Source: WHSW01 sp033856255
Lineage (GTDB): Bacteria > Actinomycetota > Thermoleophilia > Solirubrobacterales > 70-9
Assembly (NCBI GenBank): GCA_033856255.1
Contig: JAWVFH010000028.1
Coordinates: 156,016 to 220,015, forward strand
Direction: 5' to 3'
DNA: 64,000 nt
Both the position numbers and the translations under genes were made by a program. This document shows positions 57,406 to 64,000 of this stretch, piece by piece. Each line of letters begins with the position of its first letter. Position 1 is the first letter of the stretch. The notes below the pieces were generated by a model. That model saw nothing but the letters and a program-made list of their open reading frames with translations. It was not told the DNA's origin and searched no databases.

Positions 57406-58506
57406 ATGAAGCGGCGAACGCGACTTCTGAAGAGCACGGCGTGCGAATCCCTGACCCTGGCCGTAGAGGTCTTCAATCGGCCGTCAGGTAACGCCCGAAC
57501 CCAGGGCGTTCTTCTGAGCCTTCATCACGCGTTCGAGATGTTGTTCAAGGCCATCATCTGGGAGGACCGCGGAACGATTCAGCCGAAGAGCGGAGGCGAC
57601 TCCTTCTCGTTTCGTGAATGCGTCGGGATCGTCCGTGGGATGGGAAGGATTGATGACAGCGAGGCCGTTCTCGCCGCGACCATCGCTGGACACCGCGACG
57701 CTGTCCAGCACCAGGGCGCGGCGGTCAGTGAGGAACGGCTTTACATCGACTCCATGAGCGGGCTTCGGCTGTTCGACGATCTACTCGATCGTATGTTTGG
57801 CGAGCGACTGGCCGAGCGCGAAGGGCTCGCCCACCGCATGCTTCCGATTGCCCTGACCCCGCCGCGGGAGTTTCACCTCCTGACCTCGAACGACGTCGAG
57901 CACATCCGGGATCTGCTCAAGCCGCCGAAGCGCCGCCATGCCGAGGCCCTGGCCTACCTCCGGACTCTTGTGGTCTCGGAACAGGTGGCAGCAGACCCAG
58001 TCGCTGATGTTCGGCAGCCGACCGAGAGAGAGCTCGAGCGCATAGCCAAGAAACTGCAAGGGACCTCCGACTGGACCAGCGTCTTGCCGGGATTGGCTCG
58101 GCTCAGCCTCGAGCACGATGAGGGCGCCGTTTACGGACTGCGCATTGTCAAGAACAAGGAGGCGCCGGCGGTAAAAATCGTCAAGCCAGGCGAGGAAGGC
58201 GCGGAGGACGCCGTCAGCATTCTTCGCGTCGGCGAGCTCGACCACTGGATGTTCTATCTCAAGGACCTCGCCAGCCAGGCCGGGATCACGCGGCATGAGG
58301 CACTGGTGCTGGTCCACCTCCTCGACCTAAAGGCTGACCACGAGAACTACCGCCTGATGATGATGGGCAAGCAGGCCCATGGGCGATACAGCCATCGAGC
58401 CCTCCTGTTGATCCGTGAGGCGAAGAGCGCAGGCCGCATCGAGGAAGCCAAGACCGCCTATCGAGAACACCTGCGGGCTAAGCGACGAGACGAGGAGGCG
58501 CGCTGA
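57406..58506 (+). CDS. DUF3644 domain protein
   Basis: 366 residues from ATG 57406. The beginning MKRRTRLLKSTACESLTLAVEVFNRPSGNARTQGVLLSLHHAFEMLFKAIIWE is the DUF3644 signature; IAGHRDAVQHQGAAVSEERLYIDS (about 94-118) belongs to it too. The C-terminal half contains a helix-rich segment (RHEALVLVHLLDLKADHENYRLMMMGKQAHGRYSHRALLLIREA) that may bind nucleic acid. DUF3644 is recurrent next to restriction and phage-defence genes. It is divergent from the coupled pair at 56.5-57.3 kb. The mechanism is unknown. Confidence 0.85.
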   Translation: MKRRTRLLKSTACESLTLAVEVFNRPSGNARTQGVLLSLHHAFEMLFKAIIWEDRGTIQPKSGGDSFSFRECVGIVRGMGRIDDSEAVLAATIAGHRDAVQHQGAAVSEERLYIDSMSGLRLFDDLLDRMFGERLAEREGLAHRMLPIALTPPREFHLLTSNDVEHIRDLLKPPKRRHAEALAYLRTLVVSEQVAADPVADVRQPTERELERIAKKLQGTSDWTSVLPGLARLSLEHDEGAVYGLRIVKNKEAPAVKIVKPGEEGAEDAVSILRVGELDHWMFYLKDLASQAGITRHEALVLVHLLDLKADHENYRLMMMGKQAHGRYSHRALLLIREAKSAGRIEEAKTAYREHLRAKRRDEEAR

Positions 58507-58958
58507 TCAGGCGCTCGTTCGCTCGGCCCACGCGCGAGGCCCTTGCCAACGCCACGCGCGAGGCCCTTGCCAACGGTCAGGGCCGAATCGCCCATCTGTA
58601 TTCGCACTCGAGCATGGTCGCGCCGAACTCCGAAGCCACCCCCCAGAACAGCGAGCTCGCCGGTTCAGTGATCTCGGTCTGCGACCGGCCCGAGCCGACT
58701 CGCTACGAGCTCGGTAGCTCGGGCGATCATCCGCAAGGCCGAGCGGTCACCGGACCTCGCCGCAACGCGGACAAACGCGAGGACTCGGTTCCCCGTCAGC
58801 CATGGCGCCCAGCCTAGTCTCGGCCATCGGGTCGTGGCAACCCCTTACCGAGGTTCTTGCGCTCAGGCCGAGCGGGCCGCCCGCGCGACACGCGAACCTG
58901 AGCGAACCCGAACGAACTCCTCCAGCCTTCCCCGTGGCTCGTGGAGGGGCGGGGCCTG
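58507..58958. other. Intergenic region with a 24-base tandem repeat
   Basis: About 450 bases without a supported protein gene. A 24-base unit occurs twice head to tail without mismatch (58528-58551 and 58552-58575), beginning CCACGCGCGAGG and ending CTTGCCAACG. On the minus strand near 58740-58805 a short reading frame gives an 18-residue peptide with CPRCGE, possibly a zinc-ribbon remnant. Otherwise nothing is seen. Confidence 0.5.
58528..58575. repeat. Two exact 24-base tandem copies
   Basis: Units 58528-58551 and 58552-58575 are identical, which suggests recent duplication, slippage or a site for a binding protein. They follow the DUF3644 gene by 21 bases. Confidence 0.8.
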
Positions 58959-59339
58959 TCAGAACTGATCAATGAGGGCTTTGGCCAGGCCTCCCAGACC
59001 GATCACTGCCGGGACGATCAAGTCTGAGAGGGGATCGGCAGCTGCTTGCTGCGCGCGCTTCTCCGCTGCAGTCATTGCCTCCCGCGCTTCCATCTTCTCG
59101 ATGAGCCCCTTTGAAGCGCCGAGCGCGACAAGTCCTGCCACCAGCGACCCCAGGATTGCAACGACGGGGTCCCCGCGCAGGAGGAGAAACGCGCCGGCGC
59201 AAATGCCAACCAGCAAGATCATTCCGATGACGAATCGCCAGGGCGCGTAGTTCCTCGAGGGATGCTTCGCCAACTTGAAAAGACACCAACCGAAAGCGGC
59301 AAGGGGAACTGCAACTCCCAGGACATCAGAAGCGTCCAT
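58959..59339 (-). CDS. Small membrane protein of unknown function
   Basis: 126 residues. Three or so hydrophobic segments (VLGVAVPLAAFGWCLFKLA, FVIGMILLVGICAGAFLLL, VAILGSLVAGLVALGAS), a charged helical part (EKMEAREAMTAAEKRAQQAA) and another weakly hydrophobic end. Not recognised. It lies between the DUF3644 and restriction genes and could be part of the island, but there is no clear link. Confidence 0.6.
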   Translation of the reverse strand: MDASDVLGVAVPLAAFGWCLFKLAKHPSRNYAPWRFVIGMILLVGICAGAFLLLRGDPVVAILGSLVAGLVALGASKGLIEKMEAREAMTAAEKRAQQAAADPLSDLIVPAVIGLGGLAKALIDQF

Positions 59340-59381
59340 CGAGCCTCCTCATACGCAATCGAGCGACCACTGGCCGCATTG

Positions 59382-59522
59382 ATGTGTCTGCTCGCTCTTG
59401 TAGCCGGCGTTATCGATCCGCTCGGGAACGCGGTCACCGTCCTGTTGGCCCTCGCTTTTGCTGCTTACCTCGTCCACTGGAACCTCAAGAAGCGCCGCCG
59501 AGCCCGATCGGCTCGAGCCTGA
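59382..59522 (+). CDS. Possible short hydrophobic peptide
   Basis: From ATG 59382 a 46-residue frame reads MCLLALVAGVIDPLGNAVTV and LLALAFAAYLVHWNLKKRRR, one or two membrane helices and a basic tail. It overlaps the 3' end of the convergent restriction gene by 38 bases and its upstream signals are weak. It may not be expressed. Confidence 0.3.
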   Translation: MCLLALVAGVIDPLGNAVTVLLALAFAAYLVHWNLKKRRRARSARA

Positions 59523-62349
59523 AAGACGTACTGACCGTATTGGTGAATCCCGTCGCACCCGGCCCGCGGGGGGTCGTGAGCCCTGCCTCGGCCTCAGCTG
59601 TGATCGATTCGTTGAGCGCTAGAAGCTGAGCTAGGACCTCGTCTGCGGCAGAGAACCCGTAGGCCGCGATCACCGCTCGGTCGAGTTCATCGTGGAGATC
59701 GCGGAGCCGGTTCTGGCCGGGCGCTCGCAGCGAGTCGTAGAGGCCAGCGAAGGTCATACCCCCGGCGGTCTGCTGCTCGCGGTATTCGAGAAGTTCAGCA
59801 GCCGCCGCCACGACGTCGGCGACTTGCTCGTCGGTCGGGGCCTGGGGCCAGGGGAAGGAATCGAAGACCGTGTTCGGGGTGTAACGCGGGTCGTGGCGCA
59901 TGGTCGAGGCGCGGGCGTCGAACCAGGCGCGGTGGAGGGCCGACTGGAGGATGGCAAAGCTGTAGTCGTCGGCGAAGGCGAAGACCTGGAGCGCGGCCGC
60001 CGGCCGGATCTCTGACGAGACGAAGGCGTAGATCGAGGGACGGTCCCTGACGGCCACTATCGAGAGCGCGATGTATCGCGGCAGAACCTCGATCGCCGCC
60101 ACCATGTCCGCCCGCCGGTAGGCCAGCTGCCACCAGCGCTCAAGGAACCGTTGGTGGTGAACATGTGGTTTGGCATCCGGCTGCTTGTCCAGCAGCTCGG
60201 CGTTCCGCTCCTTCTCGGTCCTGGCCCGGGCTTCCCGGACCGGGAGCACCTGCTTCTTGACCCACTCGAGGGCACCGGGCCATTGCTGGGCCTCTACCAG
60301 ATCCTCGGCCGGGATGTCGATCACCAACCGGCCCGGCCGCCCAGTCCCGTTCAGCTCGTCGCCAGTCATGAACGGGTGGATGACTTCGGCGCTGGCCGGG
60401 TCCTTGCTGACGATCCCGGCCGCCTGCTCAGGCGAAAGGGTGAAGCCCTCGGTGTGGCCAGGGGTCTGGCCCTGGAAGCAGACCTTCGGACGGCGGTTGA
60501 CCGCAAGCTGGGCGGCCTTGGCAACGTCGATCTCTGGCGAAAGCGACCCGTTGATCTGATCGACCTCGAGCTTGACCGTTCCCTCAGCCAGCCAGAGGGT
60601 CTTCGGGCTGACATCGATCCCCTTGGCCCAGTTGACGATCGAGACCTCGACGGTGGCGTCCCCGGACCAGGGCAGGCTGGAGATGGCGTCATAGATCACT
60701 CCGCCGTTCTCAGTGATGTAGTCGACGCTGGCCTTGCGAGTGTCGCCCTGGCGAATGGTGTTGGTCCCGACCAGGCCAGCTCGCTGGCCCTCGGGCAGGA
60801 GATCGTGGGTCTTCCGGAACCAGTAGACGACATAGTCGGAGACCCCGCCAACCTCGGGGAAGGTGCGTTTCAGGAAGTCGGCGTATTCGACCCCACGCTC
60901 CTCGACGATCCTCCGACGCCCGAGATACGGCGGGTTGGAGATGCAGGAGTCGAAGGCCGGCCAGGCGACCTCGAGAGCATCGGCGGCGGTGATGTTGGCG
61001 TCCAGGTCATCGAGCGGCAGGACATTTCGCTCATCTCCGAGCTCGTCAGCCGCCAGCTTCCGGGCCAGCATCATGGTCACCTTGGCCACCTCGACCGCGA
61101 ACTCGTTGATGTCGAGGCCGTAGAACTGGGTGGTGGAGACGAAGGCCAGCTGCATCTCAGCCTCGGCGTCACGTCGGCGCCGCTCCTGGACCCGCTCCTG
61201 GAGATCTCGTTCTAGGCGGCGCATCTCCCGATAGGCGACGTAAAGGAAGTTCCCACAGCCACAGGCCGGATCCAGGACTCGGTAGTTCAGGAGGTCGTTC
61301 TCGACTTGGCCGAGCTCCTCGATCGTTCCGGCCTGCTCGATCCGCTCGCGCCAGGGCCGGACGATGGTCGGCAAGACCACCTTCTGGATGTCGGCCTCGG
61401 ATGTGAAGTGGGCGCCGTAGGCGTGGCGCTCATCCATTTCCATGCTCTGCTCGAATAAGGTGCCGAAGATGGCCGGTCTGACCTTGCTCCAGTCCGGCTC
61501 AGCTGCCGCTTTCAGGGTCTCGACCTCTTCGCGCTCGAGCTCGAAGCGGGGGATCTCGCGGAACAGCCCGCCATTGAAGTAGGGCGTGCCCTGGTAGCGC
61601 CCAGCCGGGGTCGGGCCCTCGCTGTTCATCTGGTCGAAGAGCCCGAAGATCAGGTCATAGGGACTGGCTACGCCAGCCAGCGCGTCGTCCACAGCTTGGG
61701 TGAACAAGTGGCGCGGGAGCAGGCCAATGTCCTCGGCGAACATGGCCATGACCGACTGCAGGACGAAGCGCTGGGCCGCGTCTCGGTCAACCCCTCGCTC
61801 GATCAGCCGGTTGAAGACTCCCGAGACCAAGGCCGCTGAGTCGCGGGTGACCGCGACCAGATCGTTCTGGAAGGTCGGGCGCTCCTCGACCGGGAAAAGG
61901 AAGGCCAATGCTTCCCATCTCTCAGGTAGGTCATCGAGGGCGACGCGATCGACTGGTTCCTCGAGCTGCTGGTTCAGGTCATAGACCCAGAACTCATCGA
62001 AGTTGCACAGCACCACGTAGTGCGGGCGGTCTGGGACCAGGTCGATCCAATACTCAAAGGCCTGGCGGTAGTGCCGGGCCAGGTCCTGGCCCTCCTTCTT
62101 CATCTCGACCAGAACTCGCGGCTTCCAGACCAGATCAGCGAAGGCGGTCCCGCGCTGGTCATGCTTCTTGATCCGTTGCTCGAGCGTGGCCCCGGCCTCG
62201 AAGACGCCAGCGTGGCCGAGGGCCTGAAAGAAGCGATCGAGGAAGACCTGGGCTTCCCCCTTCTCGTCGCCGGTCAGACTCTCCCGGCGAAACCGAACGA
62301 ACTCCTCCAGCCTTCCCCGTCGCTCGTCGAGCGCTGGATTCTCGGTCAC
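59485..62349 (-). CDS. MmeI-like type IIG/IIL restriction-modification enzyme
   Basis: 954 residues; one chain with cutting and methylating activity. The N-terminal PD-(D/E)XK nuclease has Asp72, Glu82 and Lys84 (FADLVWKPRVLVEMKKEG), the D-x9-ExK spacing reported for MmeI. The methyltransferase has motif I DPACGCGNFLY (about residue 358) and NPPY (about 470), indicating adenine methylation. The C-terminal target-recognition part has VRDRPSIYAFVSSEIRPAAALQVFAFADDYSFAILQSALHRAWFDARAS and YTPNTVFDSFPWPQ, both hallmarks of the family. It should protect the host and cut unmodified DNA some 20 bases from its site. Both active-site sets are intact. Confidence 0.92.
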   Translation of the reverse strand: MTENPALDERRGRLEEFVRFRRESLTGDEKGEAQVFLDRFFQALGHAGVFEAGATLEQRIKKHDQRGTAFADLVWKPRVLVEMKKEGQDLARHYRQAFEYWIDLVPDRPHYVVLCNFDEFWVYDLNQQLEEPVDRVALDDLPERWEALAFLFPVEERPTFQNDLVAVTRDSAALVSGVFNRLIERGVDRDAAQRFVLQSVMAMFAEDIGLLPRHLFTQAVDDALAGVASPYDLIFGLFDQMNSEGPTPAGRYQGTPYFNGGLFREIPRFELEREEVETLKAAAEPDWSKVRPAIFGTLFEQSMEMDERHAYGAHFTSEADIQKVVLPTIVRPWRERIEQAGTIEELGQVENDLLNYRVLDPACGCGNFLYVAYREMRRLERDLQERVQERRRRDAEAEMQLAFVSTTQFYGLDINEFAVEVAKVTMMLARKLAADELGDERNVLPLDDLDANITAADALEVAWPAFDSCISNPPYLGRRRIVEERGVEYADFLKRTFPEVGGVSDYVVYWFRKTHDLLPEGQRAGLVGTNTIRQGDTRKASVDYITENGGVIYDAISSLPWSGDATVEVSIVNWAKGIDVSPKTLWLAEGTVKLEVDQINGSLSPEIDVAKAAQLAVNRRPKVCFQGQTPGHTEGFTLSPEQAAGIVSKDPASAEVIHPFMTGDELNGTGRPGRLVIDIPAEDLVEAQQWPGALEWVKKQVLPVREARARTEKERNAELLDKQPDAKPHVHHQRFLERWWQLAYRRADMVAAIEVLPRYIALSIVAVRDRPSIYAFVSSEIRPAAALQVFAFADDYSFAILQSALHRAWFDARASTMRHDPRYTPNTVFDSFPWPQAPTDEQVADVVAAAAELLEYREQQTAGGMTFAGLYDSLRAPGQNRLRDLHDELDRAVIAAYGFSAADEVLAQLLALNESITAEAEAGLTTPRGPGATGFTNTVSTSFRLEPIGLGGAS

Positions 62350-62447
62350 GGCGGGCAGCCTATATGGGCCCCGGACCCGCTCTCCCGCAGCCGATCTGGG
62401 CTAGGTGCGCCAGTCGAACGGGGTGTGGCCCCGCCTACCCTCGACAT

Positions 62448-63212
62448 ATGCCTCGCGCGTGTGTGTTTTGCGGCGGTCGACCGGTGACCAGGGAGCACGT
62501 CTGGCCGGACTGGCTGCGCCGGCGCGTCAGCGTCAGCGACGCAGTCGCTCACCGCCAGGTCTTCGAGCACCACGGGCAGACGATTAGGGAACGCGACTGG
62601 AGCGCCCAGCCGTTCAAGATGACGGTCCGCGCCGTTTGCCGCGCCTGCAACAACGGCTGGATGCACGAACTCGAGCATCAAGCCGAGTCGTTGCTGGGCC
62701 CGATGCTCGACGGCCGCGGCAAGGCACTGCACCGAGACGGCCAAGCCAGTCTGGCTCGCTGGGCGCTGAAGACGGCGCTGATGTTCGACCAGGCCTCGGC
62801 CGCTGACGCCAGGGCATTCTCTGATCGCTACTACCGGGAGCTGCCCGACGGTCGGGATCCGCCGCCGGGAACCTGGGTGTTCATGACCGCCTACGAGGGC
62901 CAGCTTTGGGGCGTCTCGGCGGTCGTGGCTGTCGAAACCACCATGGCCGGGCAACCGCCGCCAGATGGACACAACTTCGTCACCCGGACCTTCAGCATGG
63001 ACAAGGTCGTCTTCCAGGTCGTGGAAACGACCAATCCGGGGCTGGTGGAGATGACCTTGAACTTCCCGGAGCCGAACATCCATCGGCTCTGGCCCTACGG
63101 CGGCTCGCTGACCTGGATGCCAGTACCGGCGCTAACTGATCAGGGCCTGCCTTGGTTCGCAGAGCAAATGGTAGGCAGCCTGATCCAGAGCTCGGAGACC
63201 TTCGAGCCATAG
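62448..63212 (+). CDS. HNH-endonuclease-like zinc protein
   Basis: 254 residues. The N-terminus has CVFCGGRPVTREHVWPDWL (Cys5, Cys8, His17) and VCRACNNGWM (Cys64, Cys67, Asn68), the Cys4-zinc frame with a catalytic-type His and Asn of a degenerate HNH fold. The remaining 180 residues are a conserved C-terminal domain (MELEHQAESLLGPML-like then WALKTALMFDQ, RLWPYGGSLTWMP). It is divergent from the restriction gene with about 100 bases between starts. It could be a second nuclease of the island or have another nucleic-acid role. Confidence 0.7.
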   Translation: MPRACVFCGGRPVTREHVWPDWLRRRVSVSDAVAHRQVFEHHGQTIRERDWSAQPFKMTVRAVCRACNNGWMHELEHQAESLLGPMLDGRGKALHRDGQASLARWALKTALMFDQASAADARAFSDRYYRELPDGRDPPPGTWVFMTAYEGQLWGVSAVVAVETTMAGQPPPDGHNFVTRTFSMDKVVFQVVETTNPGLVEMTLNFPEPNIHRLWPYGGSLTWMPVPALTDQGLPWFAEQMVGSLIQSSETFEP

Positions 63213-63547
63213 CCGGTGCCGGGGGCAGCCGGTAGTGCAATCGTGGTTGCGATCTCCCGAGCACGGGCCTCTACATCCTGAGAGCATTGGCCCGTGGCCC
63301 AAGCGCAGCAGCCGGAGAAGAAGGTGAAGAAAGCGGCGACAACGTCGAAGGCGTCGAACCCTTCGCCGCCGCCGATCCTGCCAAAGATGAATCCGGCTCA
63401 AGCACTCGAGCGGATCAAGCAAGCGTTAACTTAAACCGTCGAGTGTTAACTTCGGCATCGGGAGGATGTCGAGGTCGCTGGTATCGCGGGCCAGCAGCGG
63501 TTAGGGTCGGCACTCACGACCACGTCACCGATCGAGGAGCCCTCACC
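63213..63547. other. Spacer before the last gene, with two GTTAACTT repeats
   Basis: Contains a small reading frame (63294-63434), and the octamer GTTAACTT at about 63425-63432 and 63446-63453, 21 bases apart. A ribosome site for the last gene lies just before 63548. Nothing else is seen. Confidence 0.4.
63294..63434 (+). CDS. Possible small Lys/Ala/Pro-rich protein
   Basis: GTG 63294 opens a 46-residue frame: QQPEKKVKKAATTSKASNPS, PPP, then a helix-like end MNPAQALERIKQALT. The composition resembles linker or DNA-binding tails and no family is known. Support is limited to a clean frame in an otherwise empty stretch; the end overlaps a repeat. Confidence 0.35.
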   Translation: MAQAQQPEKKVKKAATTSKASNPSPPPILPKMNPAQALERIKQALT

Positions 63548-64000
63548 ATGGCCTATGGCATCGACCAGACCGTTTTCGTCGAGGACAAGGCGGGCGATCT
63601 CGGGGCGCCAGGCGCGAGTCCGTTCTGGCTCAGCCCCGACGTGGATATCCCCGCCCACCCGGGCGAGGCCGCCCAGGGCACGAACGACGTGCAGATCCGC
63701 GTGCACTCCGGCGAGGAGCCGATCATCGACGAGAAGATCGTCGCGGAGGTCTACGTGGGCCAGCCGGGGTTCGTGCTGAGCCCGACGGCCGGCACCGTGC
63801 GCATCGACCCGGGCAACATCCGCTTCCGCCCGCCGAACGTGGCGGGCACGGAGCCGGTGGCCGACATCCCGGGCGGCACGACCACGTTCTCCTGGACCCC
63901 GTCGTCGAGCGCCGCCCAGCCCGACGGCCCGGGCCACCGCTGCCTGATCGTGCGCGCGTTCCCGGAGAGCGTGACGCCGCCGACGTCGCCGTTCGACGTG
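63548..64000 (+). CDS. Partial secreted-like or structural protein (continues beyond the window)
   Basis: From ATG 63548 an open frame runs to the end of the window (151 codons without stop). Sequence: MAYGIDQTVFVEDKAGD, then PFWLSPDVDIPAHPGEAAQGTNDVQIRVHSGEEPIIDEKIVAEVYVGQPGFVLSP, and IPGGTTTFSWTPSSSA. The SPDVDI plus NDVQIRV pattern recalls proteins with CARDB-like beta sandwiches that contain WLSPDI and an xVxVRVxN segment. No signal peptide is seen. The function cannot be assigned from this fragment. Confidence 0.65.
   Translation, partial: MAYGIDQTVFVEDKAGDLGAPGASPFWLSPDVDIPAHPGEAAQGTNDVQIRVHSGEEPIIDEKIVAEVYVGQPGFVLSPTAGTVRIDPGNIRFRPPNVAGTEPVADIPGGTTTFSWTPSSSAAQPDGPGHRCLIVRAFPESVTPPTSPFDV

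Noticed and set aside
63446..63937. A minus-strand frame opposite the last gene.
   Set aside because: It mirrors the plus-strand gene and has no start signal or recognisable pattern.

Overview
The window is 64 kb of very GC-rich, densely packed bacterial chromosome. The composition, the Gram-positive/actinobacterial LexA box (GAAC-N4-GTTC), a System I cytochrome c maturation gene set, DUF6458 and DUF1800/DUF1501 proteins, and many secreted low-complexity or repeat proteins suggest an actinobacterium, probably class Thermoleophilia (Solirubrobacterales-like). That placement is inference; no rRNA gene is present to confirm it.

Regions. 0-9.6 kb: a truncated EAL protein, MFS exporters, an acetate module (SatP-type permease plus acetyl-CoA synthetase), an MpsC-family (DUF2294) protein, a GAF-GGDEF cyclase and a DrrAB/NodIJ-type ABC exporter. 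9.6-18.4 kb: a large secreted protein, a frameshifted Rv2578c-type radical SAM gene carrying a LexA box, a MarR/DHA2-MFS pair, an HtrA-like protease, and an MhqO/MhqD-type quinone detoxification pair facing its own MarR regulator across nested palindromes. 18.4-29.6 kb: a secreted GH9 glycosidase, a DUF255 protein, a DUF1800-DUF1501-cupredoxin operon and secreted hydrolase/propeller proteins. 29.6-36.3 kb: glutamine synthetase, an RlpA-like cell-wall protein behind a c-di-AMP (ydaO-type) riboswitch, RNase P RNA, autoregulated lexA with a coupled zinc-ribbon gene, and tRNA-Leu(GAG). 36.3-55 kb: small stress and redox proteins (EEP phosphatase, OsmC, Rieske, PepSY), secG, dispersed ccm genes (ccmI-like, ccmF, ccmE, then ccmG-ccmH 8-10 kb away), RTX and Gly-rich/PKD secreted proteins, a lipoprotein glutathione peroxidase, a PfkB kinase and tRNA-Gly(CCC).

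55.2-63.2 kb differs in content and looks like a genomic-defence island. It holds an unknown gene convergent with a DUF488 gene, a translationally coupled pair of unknowns (one a multi-CxxC zinc-ribbon protein), a DUF3644 protein, a single-chain MmeI-like type IIG/IIL restriction-modification enzyme and an HNH-like protein. The restriction enzyme is a known type; the accompanying genes are the best candidates for something undescribed.

Regulatory logic visible in the DNA: two LexA boxes (lexA and the radical SAM gene), two MarR-type operator regions, one c-di-AMP riboswitch, and several strong palindromes between genes. No CRISPR array, rRNA operon, insertion sequence or transposase was seen.
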